A stretch of DNA of 64,000 bases from Streptomyces sp. NBC_00287 (GCF_036173105.1 NZ_CP108053.1:6386001-6450000), one strand, 5' to 3'; counted from the first letter of the stretch, positions 1 to 9,497 are shown. Notes: generated by a model from the letters alone, not told the origin. A program made the numbers and translations.

Positions 1-341
1 TCGCGGCCGGTCTGGCCGCCGAGGGCCTGGTCGTCACCACCGGCGGCACCGACACCCACCTGATCACCGCCGACCCCGCGCCGCTCGGCGTCGACGGCCG
101 CACCGGCCGTGGCCGGCTCGCCGCCGCCGGGATCGTCCTGGACTGCTGCGCCCTGCCGCACGGCGACGCCCGCGGCCTGCGCCTGGGCACCGCGGCGCTG
201 ACCACTCAGGGCATGGGAGAGAAGGAGATGGCTCACATCGCCGCCCTCATGGCGGGGGTGCTGCGCGGTGAGGCCGACGCCGTGCGGACCCGTGAAGAAG
301 TACGGGAGTTGACCGGGGGATTTCCGCCGTATCCCCGCTGA
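1..341 (+). CDS. Serine hydroxymethyltransferase-like protein, 3' end only
   Basis: Only the last 112 codons are in the window; the 5' part lies before base 1. The readable residues include GGTDTHL near the start, then RLRLGTAALTTQGM-type sequence and a C-terminal EMAHIAALM helix. This arrangement matches the C-terminal domain of PLP-dependent serine hydroxymethyltransferases, which interconvert serine and glycine using tetrahydrofolate. The active-site lysine lies upstream and cannot be seen. The TGA is at 339-341. A second glyA-like gene beside the atp operon is known in Streptomyces (memory). The gene symbol is left blank because the isozyme cannot be told from the fragment. Confidence 0.8.
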   Translation, partial: AAGLAAEGLVVTTGGTDTHLITADPAPLGVDGRTGRGRLAAAGIVLDCCALPHGDARGLRLGTAALTTQGMGEKEMAHIAALMAGVLRGEADAVRTREEVRELTGGFPPYPR

Positions 342-470
342 GCCGGGGTAGACGCACTCGCGTGCACAGCCACACGTGCAACCATCGTCGCTACCCGGAA
401 GTCCCCAACCATATGCGCGCATCGCTAGGGTGTGGGGCTGAGATGGCCAGCGAGACCTGTGGGGAAGCCT

Positions 471-1811
471 GTGCGTGAATACCTGCTGACGCTCTGCATC
501 ACGGCCGCGGTGACGTACCTGCTCACAGGGCCGGTGCGGAAGTTCGCGATCGTGGCCGGAGCGATGCCGGAGATCCGGGCACGTGACGTGCACCGGGAAC
601 CCACTCCGCGCCTCGGCGGTATCGCCATGTTCTTCGGGCTGTGCGCGGGTCTGCTGGTCGCCGACCACCTGGCGAACCTCAGCACCGTCTTCGAGAACTC
701 CAACGAGCCGCGCGCCCTGCTCTCGGGCGCCGCGCTGATCTGGCTGATCGGTGTCCTGGACGACAAGTTCGAGATCGACGCCCTGATCAAGCTGGGCGGC
801 CAGATGATCGCCGCCGGCGTCATGGTCATGCAGGGTCTGACGATCCTGTGGCTGCCGATCCCGGGCGTCGGCTCGGTCGCGCTGACCCAGTGGCAGGGCA
901 CCCTCCTCACCGTCGCGCTGGTCGTCATCACCATCAACGCCGTGAACTTCGTCGACGGCCTGGACGGTCTCGCGGCCGGCATGGTCTGCATCGCCTCGGC
1001 CGCGTTCTTCCTCTACGCCTACCGCGTCTGGGTGTCGTACGGCATCGAGGCCGCCGCTCCGGCCACCCTGTTCTCCGCGATCCTGATGGGCATGTGCCTG
1101 GGCTTCCTGCCGCACAACATGCACCCGGCGCGGATCTTCATGGGCGACTCCGGGTCGATGCTGATCGGCCTGGTGCTCGCCGCGGGTGCGATCTCCATCA
1201 CGGGACAGGTCGACCCGGACGCGCTGAAGCTGTTCGCGGGCTCCGAGAAGGCGGCCGTGCACCAGACGGTGCCGGTCTACATCCCGCTGCTGCTGCCGCT
1301 GACCATCATCGCGATCCCGGCCGCCGACCTGGTGCTGGCGATCGTACGGCGCACCTGGCGGGGCCAGTCCCCGTTCGCGGCGGACCGGGGGCATCTGCAC
1401 CACCGTCTGCTGGAGATCGGCCACTCGCACAGCCGGGCCGTCCTGATCATGTACTTCTGGTCGGCGCTGATCGCGTTCGGCGCCCTGGCCTACTCGGTGA
1501 ACTCGGCGTCCATGTGGATCGTGCTGGGCGTGGTGTTCCTCAGCGCCATCGGCCTGATCCTGCTGCTGCTCCCGCGGTTCACCCCGCGCGCTCCCCGCTG
1601 GGCCTACGCCATCGTGCCGCCGCGCTACCGCCGTGGCGGCGCCGTAGTGGAACCGGCGGCGACCACTCCGCAGGCCGCGACGGACGTGACGGACGCGACG
1701 GAGGAGCCGCGCACTCCGGTGGCCGCCGGGGTGTCGGGGGTCAATGGCGCTACGGCTCTGGGCGCCCGTTCACGCTTCCTTGACCGGCGGAAGGCCGGGT
1801 CGTCGCGCTGA
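471..1811 (+). CDS. WecA/TagO-type polyprenyl-phosphate N-acetylhexosamine-1-phosphate transferase
   Basis: A multi-pass membrane enzyme of about 446 residues in the MraY/WecA/TagO superfamily. It is expected to move a UDP-sugar phosphate onto undecaprenyl phosphate as the first step of teichoic acid or wall polysaccharide synthesis. Family motifs are visible: DARDVHREPTPRLGG-like N-terminus, the acidic LDDKFEID, NFVDGLDGLAAG, FMGDSGSM and HLHHRLLEIGHSH. About ten hydrophobic segments run to residue 380, followed by a polar Ala/Thr-rich tail. GTG at 471 has GGGGAAG just upstream and gives the usual REYLLTL N-terminus. An in-frame GTG at 432 would add 13 residues but has no clear ribosome site. 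The acceptor sugar is not determinable. Confidence 0.85.
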   Translation: MREYLLTLCITAAVTYLLTGPVRKFAIVAGAMPEIRARDVHREPTPRLGGIAMFFGLCAGLLVADHLANLSTVFENSNEPRALLSGAALIWLIGVLDDKFEIDALIKLGGQMIAAGVMVMQGLTILWLPIPGVGSVALTQWQGTLLTVALVVITINAVNFVDGLDGLAAGMVCIASAAFFLYAYRVWVSYGIEAAAPATLFSAILMGMCLGFLPHNMHPARIFMGDSGSMLIGLVLAAGAISITGQVDPDALKLFAGSEKAAVHQTVPVYIPLLLPLTIIAIPAADLVLAIVRRTWRGQSPFAADRGHLHHRLLEIGHSHSRAVLIMYFWSALIAFGALAYSVNSASMWIVLGVVFLSAIGLILLLLPRFTPRAPRWAYAIVPPRYRRGGAVVEPAATTPQAATDVTDATEEPRTPVAAGVSGVNGATALGARSRFLDRRKAGSSR

Positions 1812-2108
1812 CGGCAAGGTAAGAATCTGACTAGAGCATTGCCAAATCGTGGGGAAACGAAGCGGTGCAATATCAGACAAAGGGGCGCCGTTCCTGCACA
1901 TACGCGCGCTGTCACTCTCATGTGTGACACCGAGCACACCCGCCAGGTAAAGACCTCATCAAATAGTTTGTGATACGGTTCACGAGAACCCCGGATAGAG
2001 CCGAAGGACCGCAATGCGACGGCCCAACGGAGTGAGGTTCCCTCTCAGCCCGGGACTACGCTCGTCCATGACGACACCCCTGCCCCCTGTGAAAGCGGAG
2101 TTGCCGCC

Positions 2109-2546
2109 ATGCCGTCCAATGACGCCCGGAATCTTCTGCAGATCGCTGTGCCCACAGCGGCTGCCGGCGCGATTGTCGTCGCCGTCAGCGCTGCGGTCGC
2201 CGGCGGCAAGGGCGCGCTCGGTGCGACGGTCGGCACACTGCTGGCGATCCTGTTCATGGGAATCGGCCTTTACGTCCTGCAGTGGACGGCAAAAACGCTC
2301 CCGCAGCTGTTCCAGGCCATGGGGTTGATGCTCTACGTCGCCCAGCTCCTGCTGCTCCTGATCTTCGTCGCCCTCTTCCAGGACACCTCTCTCTTCAATG
2401 CGAAGACGTTCGCGATCTCGCTCGTCGTCGCCACCGTCGTGTGGATGGCCGCGCAGGCACGTGCGCACATGAAGGCCAAGATCTTCTACATCGATCCGGA
2501 CTCCGCGAAGAGTGAGAAGACCGAGAAGACGGGCCCGTCGTCGTGA
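2109..2546 (+). CDS. atpI: ATP synthase protein I
   Basis: A small membrane protein (145 residues) with four hydrophobic segments, encoded first in the ATP synthase operon. AtpI is not a structural subunit; in bacteria it is thought to help assemble the c-ring or to transport Mg/Ca (known of the family). The identity rests on position and on the hydrophobic pattern; the C-terminal tail is charged (SEKTEKTG). ATG at 2109 is preceded by GCGGAG. About 300 bases separate it from the upstream transferase, so the operon promoter is expected there, but no convincing -10/-35 pair was recognised; the TTGTGA near 1968 lacks a good partner. Confidence 0.85.
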   Translation: MPSNDARNLLQIAVPTAAAGAIVVAVSAAVAGGKGALGATVGTLLAILFMGIGLYVLQWTAKTLPQLFQAMGLMLYVAQLLLLLIFVALFQDTSLFNAKTFAISLVVATVVWMAAQARAHMKAKIFYIDPDSAKSEKTEKTGPSS

Positions 2547-2771
2547 GGGGTAGGGGCGGGATAAAGGGCCGGGGGAACTCCTGCTATCGTCCGGTGCCAA
2601 CTGCGGCATCGCGGGCGCGGGCATCTGAGCTGACGCCTGCTCGATCGCGAGGCTTGATGCCCCAGAGCCGCCCTCACATCCGTAACACCAGTCCGGTGCC
2701 GACCCGCGGCTGCGCGCCGCGCCGACACAACGAGGTTGCCGTACCCATGCGTCACGCCGAAGGAGCCCGTG

Positions 2772-3590
2772 GTGAGTGCTGACCAGACCCAGCTCGCCTT
2801 TGACTGGAGCTGTCGGATCATGTCCGACAACGGGTGTGGTTTTCCGGCTCCGGGCCTGCACTCGTTCCTCTTCCAGCCGATTGCCACGGTCGGGGGGTTC
2901 GAGTTCAACAAGGTGATGCTGCTCGCGCTCATCACCACGCTTCTTGTCGTCAGCTTCTTCTGGGCTGCTTTCGGCAAGGCCAAGGTTGTTCCGGGCAAGC
3001 TGCAGATGGTCGGCGAAGCCGGTTACGACTTCGTACGCCGCGGGATCGTCTACGAGACCCTCGGTAAGAAGGAGGGCGAGAAGTACGTCCCTCTGATGGT
3101 CTCGCTGTTCTTCTTCATCTGGATCATGAACATCTGGTCCGTGATTCCGCTGGCCCAGTTCCCGGTGTCGTCGATCATCGCGTACCCGATTGTGCTGGCG
3201 GCCGTCGTCTACATCGTGTGGATGTCGCTGACCTTCAAGAAGCACGGCTTCGTCGGCGGTCTGAAGAACCTCACCGGTTACGACAAGTCGCTCGGCGCGG
3301 TCCTGCCGCTCGTCGTCGTCATCGAGTTCTTCTCCAACGTGCTGGTCCGCCCGTTCACGCACGCGGTGCGACTGTTCGCGAACATGTTCGCCGGTCACCT
3401 GATGCTGGTCATGTTCACCGTGGCCTCCTGGTACCTGCTGAACAGCTGGATGATCCCGGCGGCCGGCGTCTCGTTCGTGATGACCATCATCATGATCCTC
3501 TTCGAGCTTTTCGTGCAGGCGGTCCAGGCGTACGTCTTCGTGCTCCTTGCCTGCTCGTACATTCAGGGCGCTCTCGCCGAGCACCACTGA
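2772..3590 (+). CDS. atpB: F1Fo ATP synthase subunit a
   Basis: The a subunit forms the proton half-channels of Fo. The 272-residue protein has five to six membrane segments. The functionally essential arginine sits in HAVRLFANMFAGH at about residue 200, followed by the conserved helix ending FVQAVQAYVFVLLACSY. GTG at 2772 is chosen because GAAGGAG lies six bases upstream; the in-frame ATG at 2736 lacks such a site. There is a 225-base gap after atpI, unusually long within the operon, with no further gene seen in it. atpE follows after 72 bases. Confidence 0.95.
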   Translation: MSADQTQLAFDWSCRIMSDNGCGFPAPGLHSFLFQPIATVGGFEFNKVMLLALITTLLVVSFFWAAFGKAKVVPGKLQMVGEAGYDFVRRGIVYETLGKKEGEKYVPLMVSLFFFIWIMNIWSVIPLAQFPVSSIIAYPIVLAAVVYIVWMSLTFKKHGFVGGLKNLTGYDKSLGAVLPLVVVIEFFSNVLVRPFTHAVRLFANMFAGHLMLVMFTVASWYLLNSWMIPAAGVSFVMTIIMILFELFVQAVQAYVFVLLACSYIQGALAEHH

Positions 3591-3662
3591 GCCCGCTACA
3601 CCCACCCCCTGATCGTCCGGTGACCAACTCCCACCGGTCCGTAAAGAGAAGGAAGAATCAGC

Positions 3663-3899
3663 ATGGCTGCCACTGAGACCCTCGCCGCCGTCTCCGGTTC
3701 GCTCGGCTCCATCGGCTACGGCCTGGCCGCGATCGGCCCCGGCGTCGGCGTCGGCATCATCTTCGGCAACGGCACCCAGGCCCTCGCCCGCCAGCCCGAG
3801 GCTGCCGGCCTGATCCGCGCCAACCAGATCCTGGGCTTCGCCTTCTGTGAGGCTCTCGCCCTCATCGGCATCGTTATGCCGTTCGTGTTCGGTAAGTGA
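3663..3899 (+). CDS. atpE: F1Fo ATP synthase subunit c
   Basis: The proteolipid that forms the rotating c-ring. The 78 residues form a two-helix hairpin: a glycine-rich first helix (GVGVGIIFGNG), the polar loop RQPE at residues 43-46, and a second helix carrying the proton-binding Glu63 in FAFCEALALIG. The ion-binding surroundings look like a proton-type rather than sodium-type ring. ATG at 3663 follows AGAAGGAAG. The short length and position between atpB and atpF are standard. Confidence 0.97.
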   Translation: MAATETLAAVSGSLGSIGYGLAAIGPGVGVGIIFGNGTQALARQPEAAGLIRANQILGFAFCEALALIGIVMPFVFGK

Positions 3900-3937
3900 T
3901 CAACCCTTACTGACACGAATCGACGAAAGGCACTGAT

Positions 3938-4486
3938 GTGATCGCCAACCTGGTACAGCTGGCGGCCGAGGAGGAGCAGAACCCGCTCGTCCCGCCCGGC
4001 CCCGAGCTGCTCGTCGGCACCATCGCCTTCGCCATCGTGTTCTTCTTCTTCTGGAAGAAGCTGCTTCCGAACATCAACAAGGTTCTGGAGGAGCGCCGCG
4101 CGGCGATCGAAGGCGGTATCGAAGAGGCCGAGGCCATGAAGGTCGAGGCCACGAGCGTCCTTGAGCAGTACAGGGCACAGCTCGGCGAGGCCCGGCACGA
4201 GGCCGCGCGTCTGCGCCAGGAGGCGCAGGAGCAGGGCGCCGCGCTCATCGCCGAGATGCGTGCCGAAGGCCAGCGGCAGCGCGAGGAGATCGTCGCCGCC
4301 GGTCACGCCCAGATCGAGGCCGACCGCAAGGCCGCCGCTTCCGCGCTGCGTCAGGACGTCGGCAAGCTCGCAACCGACCTGGCCGGCAAGCTCGTCGGCG
4401 AGTCCCTCGAGGACCACGCCCGCCAGAGCCGTGTCATCGACCGCTTCCTCGACGAGCTCGAGGAGAAGGCCGAGGCGTCGCGATGA
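3938..4486 (+). CDS. atpF: F1Fo ATP synthase subunit b
   Basis: The peripheral stalk subunit: one N-terminal membrane helix (about residues 25-45, rich in Phe and Ile, ending FFFFWKKLL), then a long charged alpha-helix with heptad-like Glu/Ala/Arg pattern that reaches up to the F1 head. The length of 182 residues is normal for actinobacteria. Translation starts at GTG 3938, seven bases after GAAAGG. Its ATGA junction overlaps the atpH start by four bases, indicating translational coupling. Confidence 0.95.
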   Translation: MIANLVQLAAEEEQNPLVPPGPELLVGTIAFAIVFFFFWKKLLPNINKVLEERRAAIEGGIEEAEAMKVEATSVLEQYRAQLGEARHEAARLRQEAQEQGAALIAEMRAEGQRQREEIVAAGHAQIEADRKAAASALRQDVGKLATDLAGKLVGESLEDHARQSRVIDRFLDELEEKAEASR

Positions 4487-5298
4487 ACGGAGCGAGCCGC
4501 GAGGCCCTGGCAGCCGCACGTGAGCGTCTCGACGCGCTGACGGACAACACGTCCGTCGACGCGGCGCAGCTCGCCGACGAGCTGGCGGCCGTTACCGCGC
4601 TGCTCAACCGCGAGGTGTCGCTGCGTCGGGTCCTGACCGACCCGGCGCAGGCCGGTGAGGCCAAGGCCGAGCTGGCCCAGCGGCTGCTCGGCGGCCAGGT
4701 CGGCGGCGAGACCGTCGACGTGCTGGCCGGTCTGGTGCGCTCCCGCTGGTCGCAGTCCCGTGACCTGGTGGACGCGCTGGAGCAGCTGGCGAACATCGCG
4801 GACCTCACCGCCGCGCAGCGCGCGGGCACGCTCGACAGCGTCGAGGACGAGCTGTTCCGGTTCGGCCGGATCGTCTCCTCGAACACCGAGCTGCGGGCCG
4901 CGCTGACCAACCGCTCGGCCACCAAGGCGGCCAAGAGCGAGCTCCTGGGCAGTCTGCTGGGCGGCAAGGCCGATGCGGCCACCGAGCGTCTGGTGACGCG
5001 TCTTGTGACCGCGCCGCGTGGACGTAGCCTGGAGACGGGCCTCGAGTCCCTGTCCAAGCTCGCCGCGGAGCGCCGGGACCGCATGGTTGCCGTGGTCACC
5101 TCGGCGACGCCGCTGAGCGACGGCCAGAAGCAGCGCCTCGGCGCCGCGCTGGCGAAGCTCTACGGCCGCCGGATGCACCTCAACCTCGACGTGGACCCCG
5201 AGGTCCTCGGCGGGATCCGGGTGCAGGTGGGTGACGAGGTCATCAACGGCTCCCTCGCCGATCGGATCGAGGACGCCGGCCGCCGACTGGCGAGCTAG
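4483..5298 (+). CDS. atpH: F1Fo ATP synthase subunit delta
   Basis: Links the peripheral stalk to the top of the F1 head. At 271 residues it is longer than the roughly 180-residue E. coli protein, as is common in actinobacteria, where an N-terminal extension precedes the OSCP-type fold. The conserved C-terminal end LNLDVDPEVLGGIRVQVGDEVINGSLADRI-like region is clear (split here: DPEVLGGIRVQVGD). The start codon overlaps the atpF stop. Confidence 0.94.
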   Translation: MNGASREALAAARERLDALTDNTSVDAAQLADELAAVTALLNREVSLRRVLTDPAQAGEAKAELAQRLLGGQVGGETVDVLAGLVRSRWSQSRDLVDALEQLANIADLTAAQRAGTLDSVEDELFRFGRIVSSNTELRAALTNRSATKAAKSELLGSLLGGKADAATERLVTRLVTAPRGRSLETGLESLSKLAAERRDRMVAVVTSATPLSDGQKQRLGAALAKLYGRRMHLNLDVDPEVLGGIRVQVGDEVINGSLADRIEDAGRRLAS

Positions 5299-5420
5299 CA
5301 GCAACTTCATAAAGCAGTACGTAATGACGGCCCGGTTGGGCCGTGCAGAGGATTCCTGGGGGTCGCCCCCAGACCCCCAAAGTGAAACTTCGGGCCCAAC
5401 AAGGAGAGCAGGGAACCCAG

Positions 5421-7010
5421 ATGGCGGAGCTCACGATCCGGCCGGAGGAGATCCGGGACGCACTGGAGACCTTCGTCCAGTCGTACAAGCCGGACGCGGC
5501 CTCGCGCGAGGAGGTCGGTACGGTCAGCCTTGCCGGCGACGGCATCGCGAAGGTCGAGGGTCTGCCCTCGGCCATGGCCAACGAACTGCTGAAGTTCGAG
5601 GACGGCACCCTCGGCCTCGCGCTCAACCTGGAAGAGCGCGAGATCGGCGCCATCGTCCTCGGTGAGTTCAGCGGCATCGAGGAGGGACAGCCGGTCACGC
5701 GTACCGGTGAGGTTCTCTCCGTGGCCGTCGGCGAGGGCTACCTCGGCCGTGTCGTCGACCCCCTCGGCACCCCGATCGACGGCCTCGGCGAGATCGAGAC
5801 GTCCGGTCGCCGCGCCCTGGAGCTGCAGGCCCCCACGGTCATGCAGCGCAAGTCGGTGCACGAGCCGATGGAGACCGGCTACAAGGCCGTCGACGCGATG
5901 ACCCCGATCGGCCGTGGCCAGCGTCAGCTGGTCATCGGTGACCGCCAGACCGGCAAGACCGCCCTGGCCGTCGACACGATCATCAACCAGCGCGACAACT
6001 GGCGCACCGGCGACCCGAACAAGCAGGTCCGCTGCATCTACGTCGCCATCGGTCAGAAGGGCTCGACGATCGCGTCGGTCCGCCGCGCGCTGGAGGAGAA
6101 CGGCGCGCTGGAGTACACGACCATCGTCGCCGCCCCGGCGTCCGACCCGGCCGGCTTCAAGTACCTGGCGCCGTACACCGGTTCGGCCATCGGTCAGCAG
6201 TGGATGTACGAGGGCAAGCACGTCCTCATCATCTTCGACGACCTGTCGAAGCAGGCCGACGCCTACCGCGCCGTGTCGCTGCTGCTGCGCCGCCCGCCGG
6301 GCCGTGAGGCCTACCCCGGTGACGTCTTCTACCTGCACTCCCGTCTGCTGGAGCGCTGCGCGAAGCTCTCCGACGACATGGGCGCCGGCTCGATGACGGG
6401 TCTGCCGATCGTCGAGACCAAGGCCAACGACGTCTCGGCGTTCATCCCGACCAACGTCATCTCCATCACCGACGGCCAGTGCTTCCTGGAGTCGGACCTG
6501 TTCAACGCCGGTCAGCGCCCCGCGCTGAACGTCGGTATCTCCGTCTCCCGAGTCGGTGGTTCCGCGCAGCACAAGGCGATGAAGCAGGTTTCCGGCCGTC
6601 TGCGCGTCGACCTCGCCCAGTTCCGTGAGCTGGAGGCCTTCGCCGCCTTCGGTTCCGACCTGGACGCCGCGTCGAAGGCGCAGCTGGAGCGCGGTCAGCG
6701 CATGGTCGAGCTGCTCAAGCAGGCTCAGTACCAGCCGATGTCCACCGAGGACCAGGTCGTCTCCGTCTGGGCCGGTACCACCGGCAAGATGGACGACGTG
6801 CCGGTCGTCGACGTCCGCCGCTTCGAGAAGGAGCTGCTGGAGTACCTGCACCGCAAGGAGCAGGGCCTCATGACCTCCATCAAGGAGGGCGGCAAGATGT
6901 CGGACGACACCCTCACCGCTGTTGCCGACGCGATCGCCGACTTCAAGAAGCAGTTCGAGACCTCGGACGGCAAGCTTCTCGGCGAGGACGCTCCGGCCGC
7001 GGCCAAGTGA
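5421..7010 (+). CDS. atpA: F1Fo ATP synthase subunit alpha
   Basis: The non-catalytic nucleotide-binding subunit of F1 (529 residues). A beta-barrel N-terminus precedes the P-loop GDRQTGKTA near residue 173. The Walker B region (LIIFDDLSK) and the family signature RPALNVGISVSRVGG are present. ATG at 5421 lies behind AAGGAGAGCAGGG and gives the usual MAELTIRPEEI start; an upstream in-frame ATG at 5343 would add an unrelated 26 residues. The 122 bases after atpH contain no gene. Confidence 0.98.
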   Translation: MAELTIRPEEIRDALETFVQSYKPDAASREEVGTVSLAGDGIAKVEGLPSAMANELLKFEDGTLGLALNLEEREIGAIVLGEFSGIEEGQPVTRTGEVLSVAVGEGYLGRVVDPLGTPIDGLGEIETSGRRALELQAPTVMQRKSVHEPMETGYKAVDAMTPIGRGQRQLVIGDRQTGKTALAVDTIINQRDNWRTGDPNKQVRCIYVAIGQKGSTIASVRRALEENGALEYTTIVAAPASDPAGFKYLAPYTGSAIGQQWMYEGKHVLIIFDDLSKQADAYRAVSLLLRRPPGREAYPGDVFYLHSRLLERCAKLSDDMGAGSMTGLPIVETKANDVSAFIPTNVISITDGQCFLESDLFNAGQRPALNVGISVSRVGGSAQHKAMKQVSGRLRVDLAQFRELEAFAAFGSDLDAASKAQLERGQRMVELLKQAQYQPMSTEDQVVSVWAGTTGKMDDVPVVDVRRFEKELLEYLHRKEQGLMTSIKEGGKMSDDTLTAVADAIADFKKQFETSDGKLLGEDAPAAAK

Positions 7011-7031
7011 CGTAAGGAAGGGACCTGACTC

Positions 7032-7949
7032 ATGGGAGCCCAGCTCCGGGTCTACAAGCGTCGCATCCGATCCGTCACCGCGACCAAGAAGATCACCAAG
7101 GCGATGGAGATGATCGCTGCCTCGCGCGTCGTCAAGGCGCAGCGCAAGGTGGCGGCGTCCACGCCGTACGCGCAGGAACTGACCCGCGCGGTCACGGCGG
7201 TCGGTACGGGCTCGAACACCAAGCACCCGCTGACCACCCAGGCCGACACGGTCACCCGGTCCGCGGTACTGCTGCTGACCAGCGACCGTGGCCTCGCCGG
7301 TGCCTTCAACTCCAACGCCATCAAGGCGGCGGAGCAGCTGACCGAGCGCCTCGAGCGCGAGGGCAAGCAGGTCGACACGTACATCGTCGGCCGGCGCGGG
7401 CTCGCCCACTACAACTTCCGTGAGCGCAAGGTCTCGGAGTCGTGGACGGGCTTCACCGACGAGCCGACGTACGCGGACGCCAAGAAGGTCGCGGCACCGC
7501 TCATCGAGGCCATCGAGCAGGACACGGCCGAGGGCGGCGTGGACGAGCTCCACATCGTCTTCACCGAGTTCGTCTCGATGATGACGCAGACGGCGCTTGG
7601 CGACCGTCTGCTGCCGCTCAGCCTCGAAGAGGTCGCGCAGGAGGCCGCGCCGAAGGGCGAGATCCTCCCGCTGTACGACTTCGAGCCCTCGGCGGAGGAC
7701 GTCCTCGACGCCCTGCTGCCGCGCTACGTGGAGAGCCGTATCTACAACGCGCTTCTCCAGTCGGCCGCCTCCAAGCACGCCGCCACGCGGCGCGCGATGA
7801 AGTCGGCCACCGACAACGCCGGAGAGCTCATCGAGAACCTCTCCCGGCTTGCCAACGCGGCCCGCCAGGCCGAAATCACCCAGGAAATCAGCGAGATCGT
7901 CGGTGGCTCTGCAGCACTGGCCGACGCGACCGCGGGGAGTGACAGGTAA
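7032..7949 (+). CDS. atpG: F1Fo ATP synthase subunit gamma
   Basis: The central rotor shaft of F1. The 305-residue protein starts MGAQLRVYKRRIRSV, with KKITKAMEMIAASR in the N-terminal helix, and ends with the paired C-terminal helix AEITQEISEIVGG. Those two helices form the coiled coil inside the alpha/beta ring. It lies 21 bases after atpA with AAGGAAGGGA before the ATG, and its TAA overlaps the atpD ATG by one base. Confidence 0.97.
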   Translation: MGAQLRVYKRRIRSVTATKKITKAMEMIAASRVVKAQRKVAASTPYAQELTRAVTAVGTGSNTKHPLTTQADTVTRSAVLLLTSDRGLAGAFNSNAIKAAEQLTERLEREGKQVDTYIVGRRGLAHYNFRERKVSESWTGFTDEPTYADAKKVAAPLIEAIEQDTAEGGVDELHIVFTEFVSMMTQTALGDRLLPLSLEEVAQEAAPKGEILPLYDFEPSAEDVLDALLPRYVESRIYNALLQSAASKHAATRRAMKSATDNAGELIENLSRLANAARQAEITQEISEIVGGSAALADATAGSDR

Positions 7950-9385
7950 TGACGACGACAGTTGAGACGGCCGCTGCCACGGGCCGCGTCGCCCGGGTCA
8001 TCGGCCCGGTCGTCGACGTGGAGTTCCCCGTCGACGCGATGCCGGAGATTTACAACGCCCTTCACGTCGAGGTGGCCGACCCGGCCAACGCCGGCGAGAA
8101 GAAGATCCTGACCCTGGAGGTTGCCCAGCACCTGGGTGACGGCCTGGTCCGGACGATCTCCATGCAGCCCACCGACGGCCTGGTCCGCCAGTCCCCGGTC
8201 ACCGACACCGGCGCGGGCATCACCGTCCCGGTCGGCGACTTCACCAAGGGCAAGGTGTTCAACACCCTCGGTGAGGTGCTGAACGTCGACGAGTCCTACG
8301 ACGGCGAGCGCTGGTCGATCCACCGCAAGGCGCCGAACTTCGACGAGCTCGAGTCGAAGACCGAGATGTTCGAGACCGGCGTCAAGGTCATCGACCTGCT
8401 GACCCCGTACGTCAAGGGCGGCAAGATCGGTCTGTTCGGCGGTGCCGGTGTCGGCAAGACGGTGCTCATCCAGGAGATGATCTACCGCGTCGCCAACAAC
8501 CACGACGGTGTGTCGGTGTTCGCCGGTGTCGGCGAGCGCACCCGTGAGGGCAACGACCTCATCGACGAGATGAGCGAGTCGGGCGTCATCGACAAGACCG
8601 CGCTGGTCTTCGGTCAGATGGACGAGCCCCCGGGCACCCGTCTGCGCGTGGCCCTGGCCGGTCTGACCATGGCGGAGTACTTCCGCGATGTGCAGAAGCA
8701 GGACGTGCTGTTCTTCATCGACAACATCTTCCGCTTCACCCAGGCCGGCTCCGAGGTCTCGACCCTGCTGGGTCGCATGCCCTCGGCCGTGGGTTACCAG
8801 CCGAACCTGGCCGACGAGATGGGTCTCCTCCAGGAGCGCATCACCTCGACCCGTGGTCACTCGATCACCTCGATGCAGGCGATCTACGTCCCCGCGGACG
8901 ACCTGACCGACCCGGCCCCGGCCACCACCTTCGCCCACCTCGACGCGACGACGGTTCTGTCCCGTCCGATCTCCGAGAAGGGCATCTACCCGGCCGTGGA
9001 CCCGCTGGACTCCACGTCCCGCATCCTGGACCCGCGGTACATCGCGCAGGACCACTACGACGCCGCCATGCGCGTCAAGACGATCCTGCAGAAGTACAAG
9101 GACCTCCAGGACATCATCGCGATCCTCGGTATCGACGAGCTGGGCGAGGAGGACAAGCTCGTTGTCCACCGTGCCCGTCGCGTGGAGCGCTTCCTGTCCC
9201 AGAACACCCACGTCGCCAAGCAGTTCACCGGCGTGGACGGTTCGGATGTGTCCCTCGAGGAGTCGATCGCGGCGTTCAACGCGATCTGCGACGGCGAGTA
9301 CGACCACTTCCCGGAGCAGGCGTTCTTCATGTGCGGTGGTCTCGACGACCTGAAGCAGGCCGCCAAGGAGCTGGGCGTCTCCTGA
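7949..9385 (+). CDS. atpD: F1Fo ATP synthase subunit beta
   Basis: The catalytic subunit of F1 (478 residues). The P-loop GGAGVGKT spans residues 164-171 and the catalytic glutamate lies in GVGERTREGND near residue 196. The Walker B aspartate is in VLFFIDNIFRF, followed by the DELSEED-equivalent GIDELGEEDK in the C-terminal domain. The start overlaps the stop of atpG. A perfect hairpin follows 14 bases after the TGA, before atpC. Confidence 0.98.
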   Translation: MTTTVETAAATGRVARVIGPVVDVEFPVDAMPEIYNALHVEVADPANAGEKKILTLEVAQHLGDGLVRTISMQPTDGLVRQSPVTDTGAGITVPVGDFTKGKVFNTLGEVLNVDESYDGERWSIHRKAPNFDELESKTEMFETGVKVIDLLTPYVKGGKIGLFGGAGVGKTVLIQEMIYRVANNHDGVSVFAGVGERTREGNDLIDEMSESGVIDKTALVFGQMDEPPGTRLRVALAGLTMAEYFRDVQKQDVLFFIDNIFRFTQAGSEVSTLLGRMPSAVGYQPNLADEMGLLQERITSTRGHSITSMQAIYVPADDLTDPAPATTFAHLDATTVLSRPISEKGIYPAVDPLDSTSRILDPRYIAQDHYDAAMRVKTILQKYKDLQDIIAILGIDELGEEDKLVVHRARRVERFLSQNTHVAKQFTGVDGSDVSLEESIAAFNAICDGEYDHFPEQAFFMCGGLDDLKQAAKELGVS

Positions 9386-9399
9386 GCCTCGCGCTCTTG

Positions 9400-9431
9400 A
9401 GGAGGGGGCGGGCCTCGTCCCGCCCCCTCCT
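9400..9431 (+). terminator. Terminator-like hairpin between atpD and atpC
   Basis: AGGAGGGGGCGGG at 9400-9412 pairs perfectly with 9419-9431 across a six-base loop, a 13-bp stem that is nearly all G:C. It is inside the operon, 14 bases past atpD and 66 bases before atpC. It may lower read-through into atpC, or stabilise the 3' end of an atpI-D message; which of these applies is inference. There is only a TT after the stem. Confidence 0.75.
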
Positions 9432-9497
9432 TCACGCCCACTAGACTTGTAACCAACACCCGGCACAACCGCCGGGTGGTGACCCGAGGAGCCACCC

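Noticed and set aside
5307..7778. Long open frame antisense to atpA and atpG (about 820 codons)
   Set aside because: It is a by-product of strong third-position G/C bias opposite confirmed ATP synthase genes; residues are His/Arg/Val/Leu-rich without any motif.
9432..9497. Separate promoter for atpC (TAGACT near 9443)
   Set aside because: No -35 at a suitable distance; the hairpin upstream is real but a start site is not supported.
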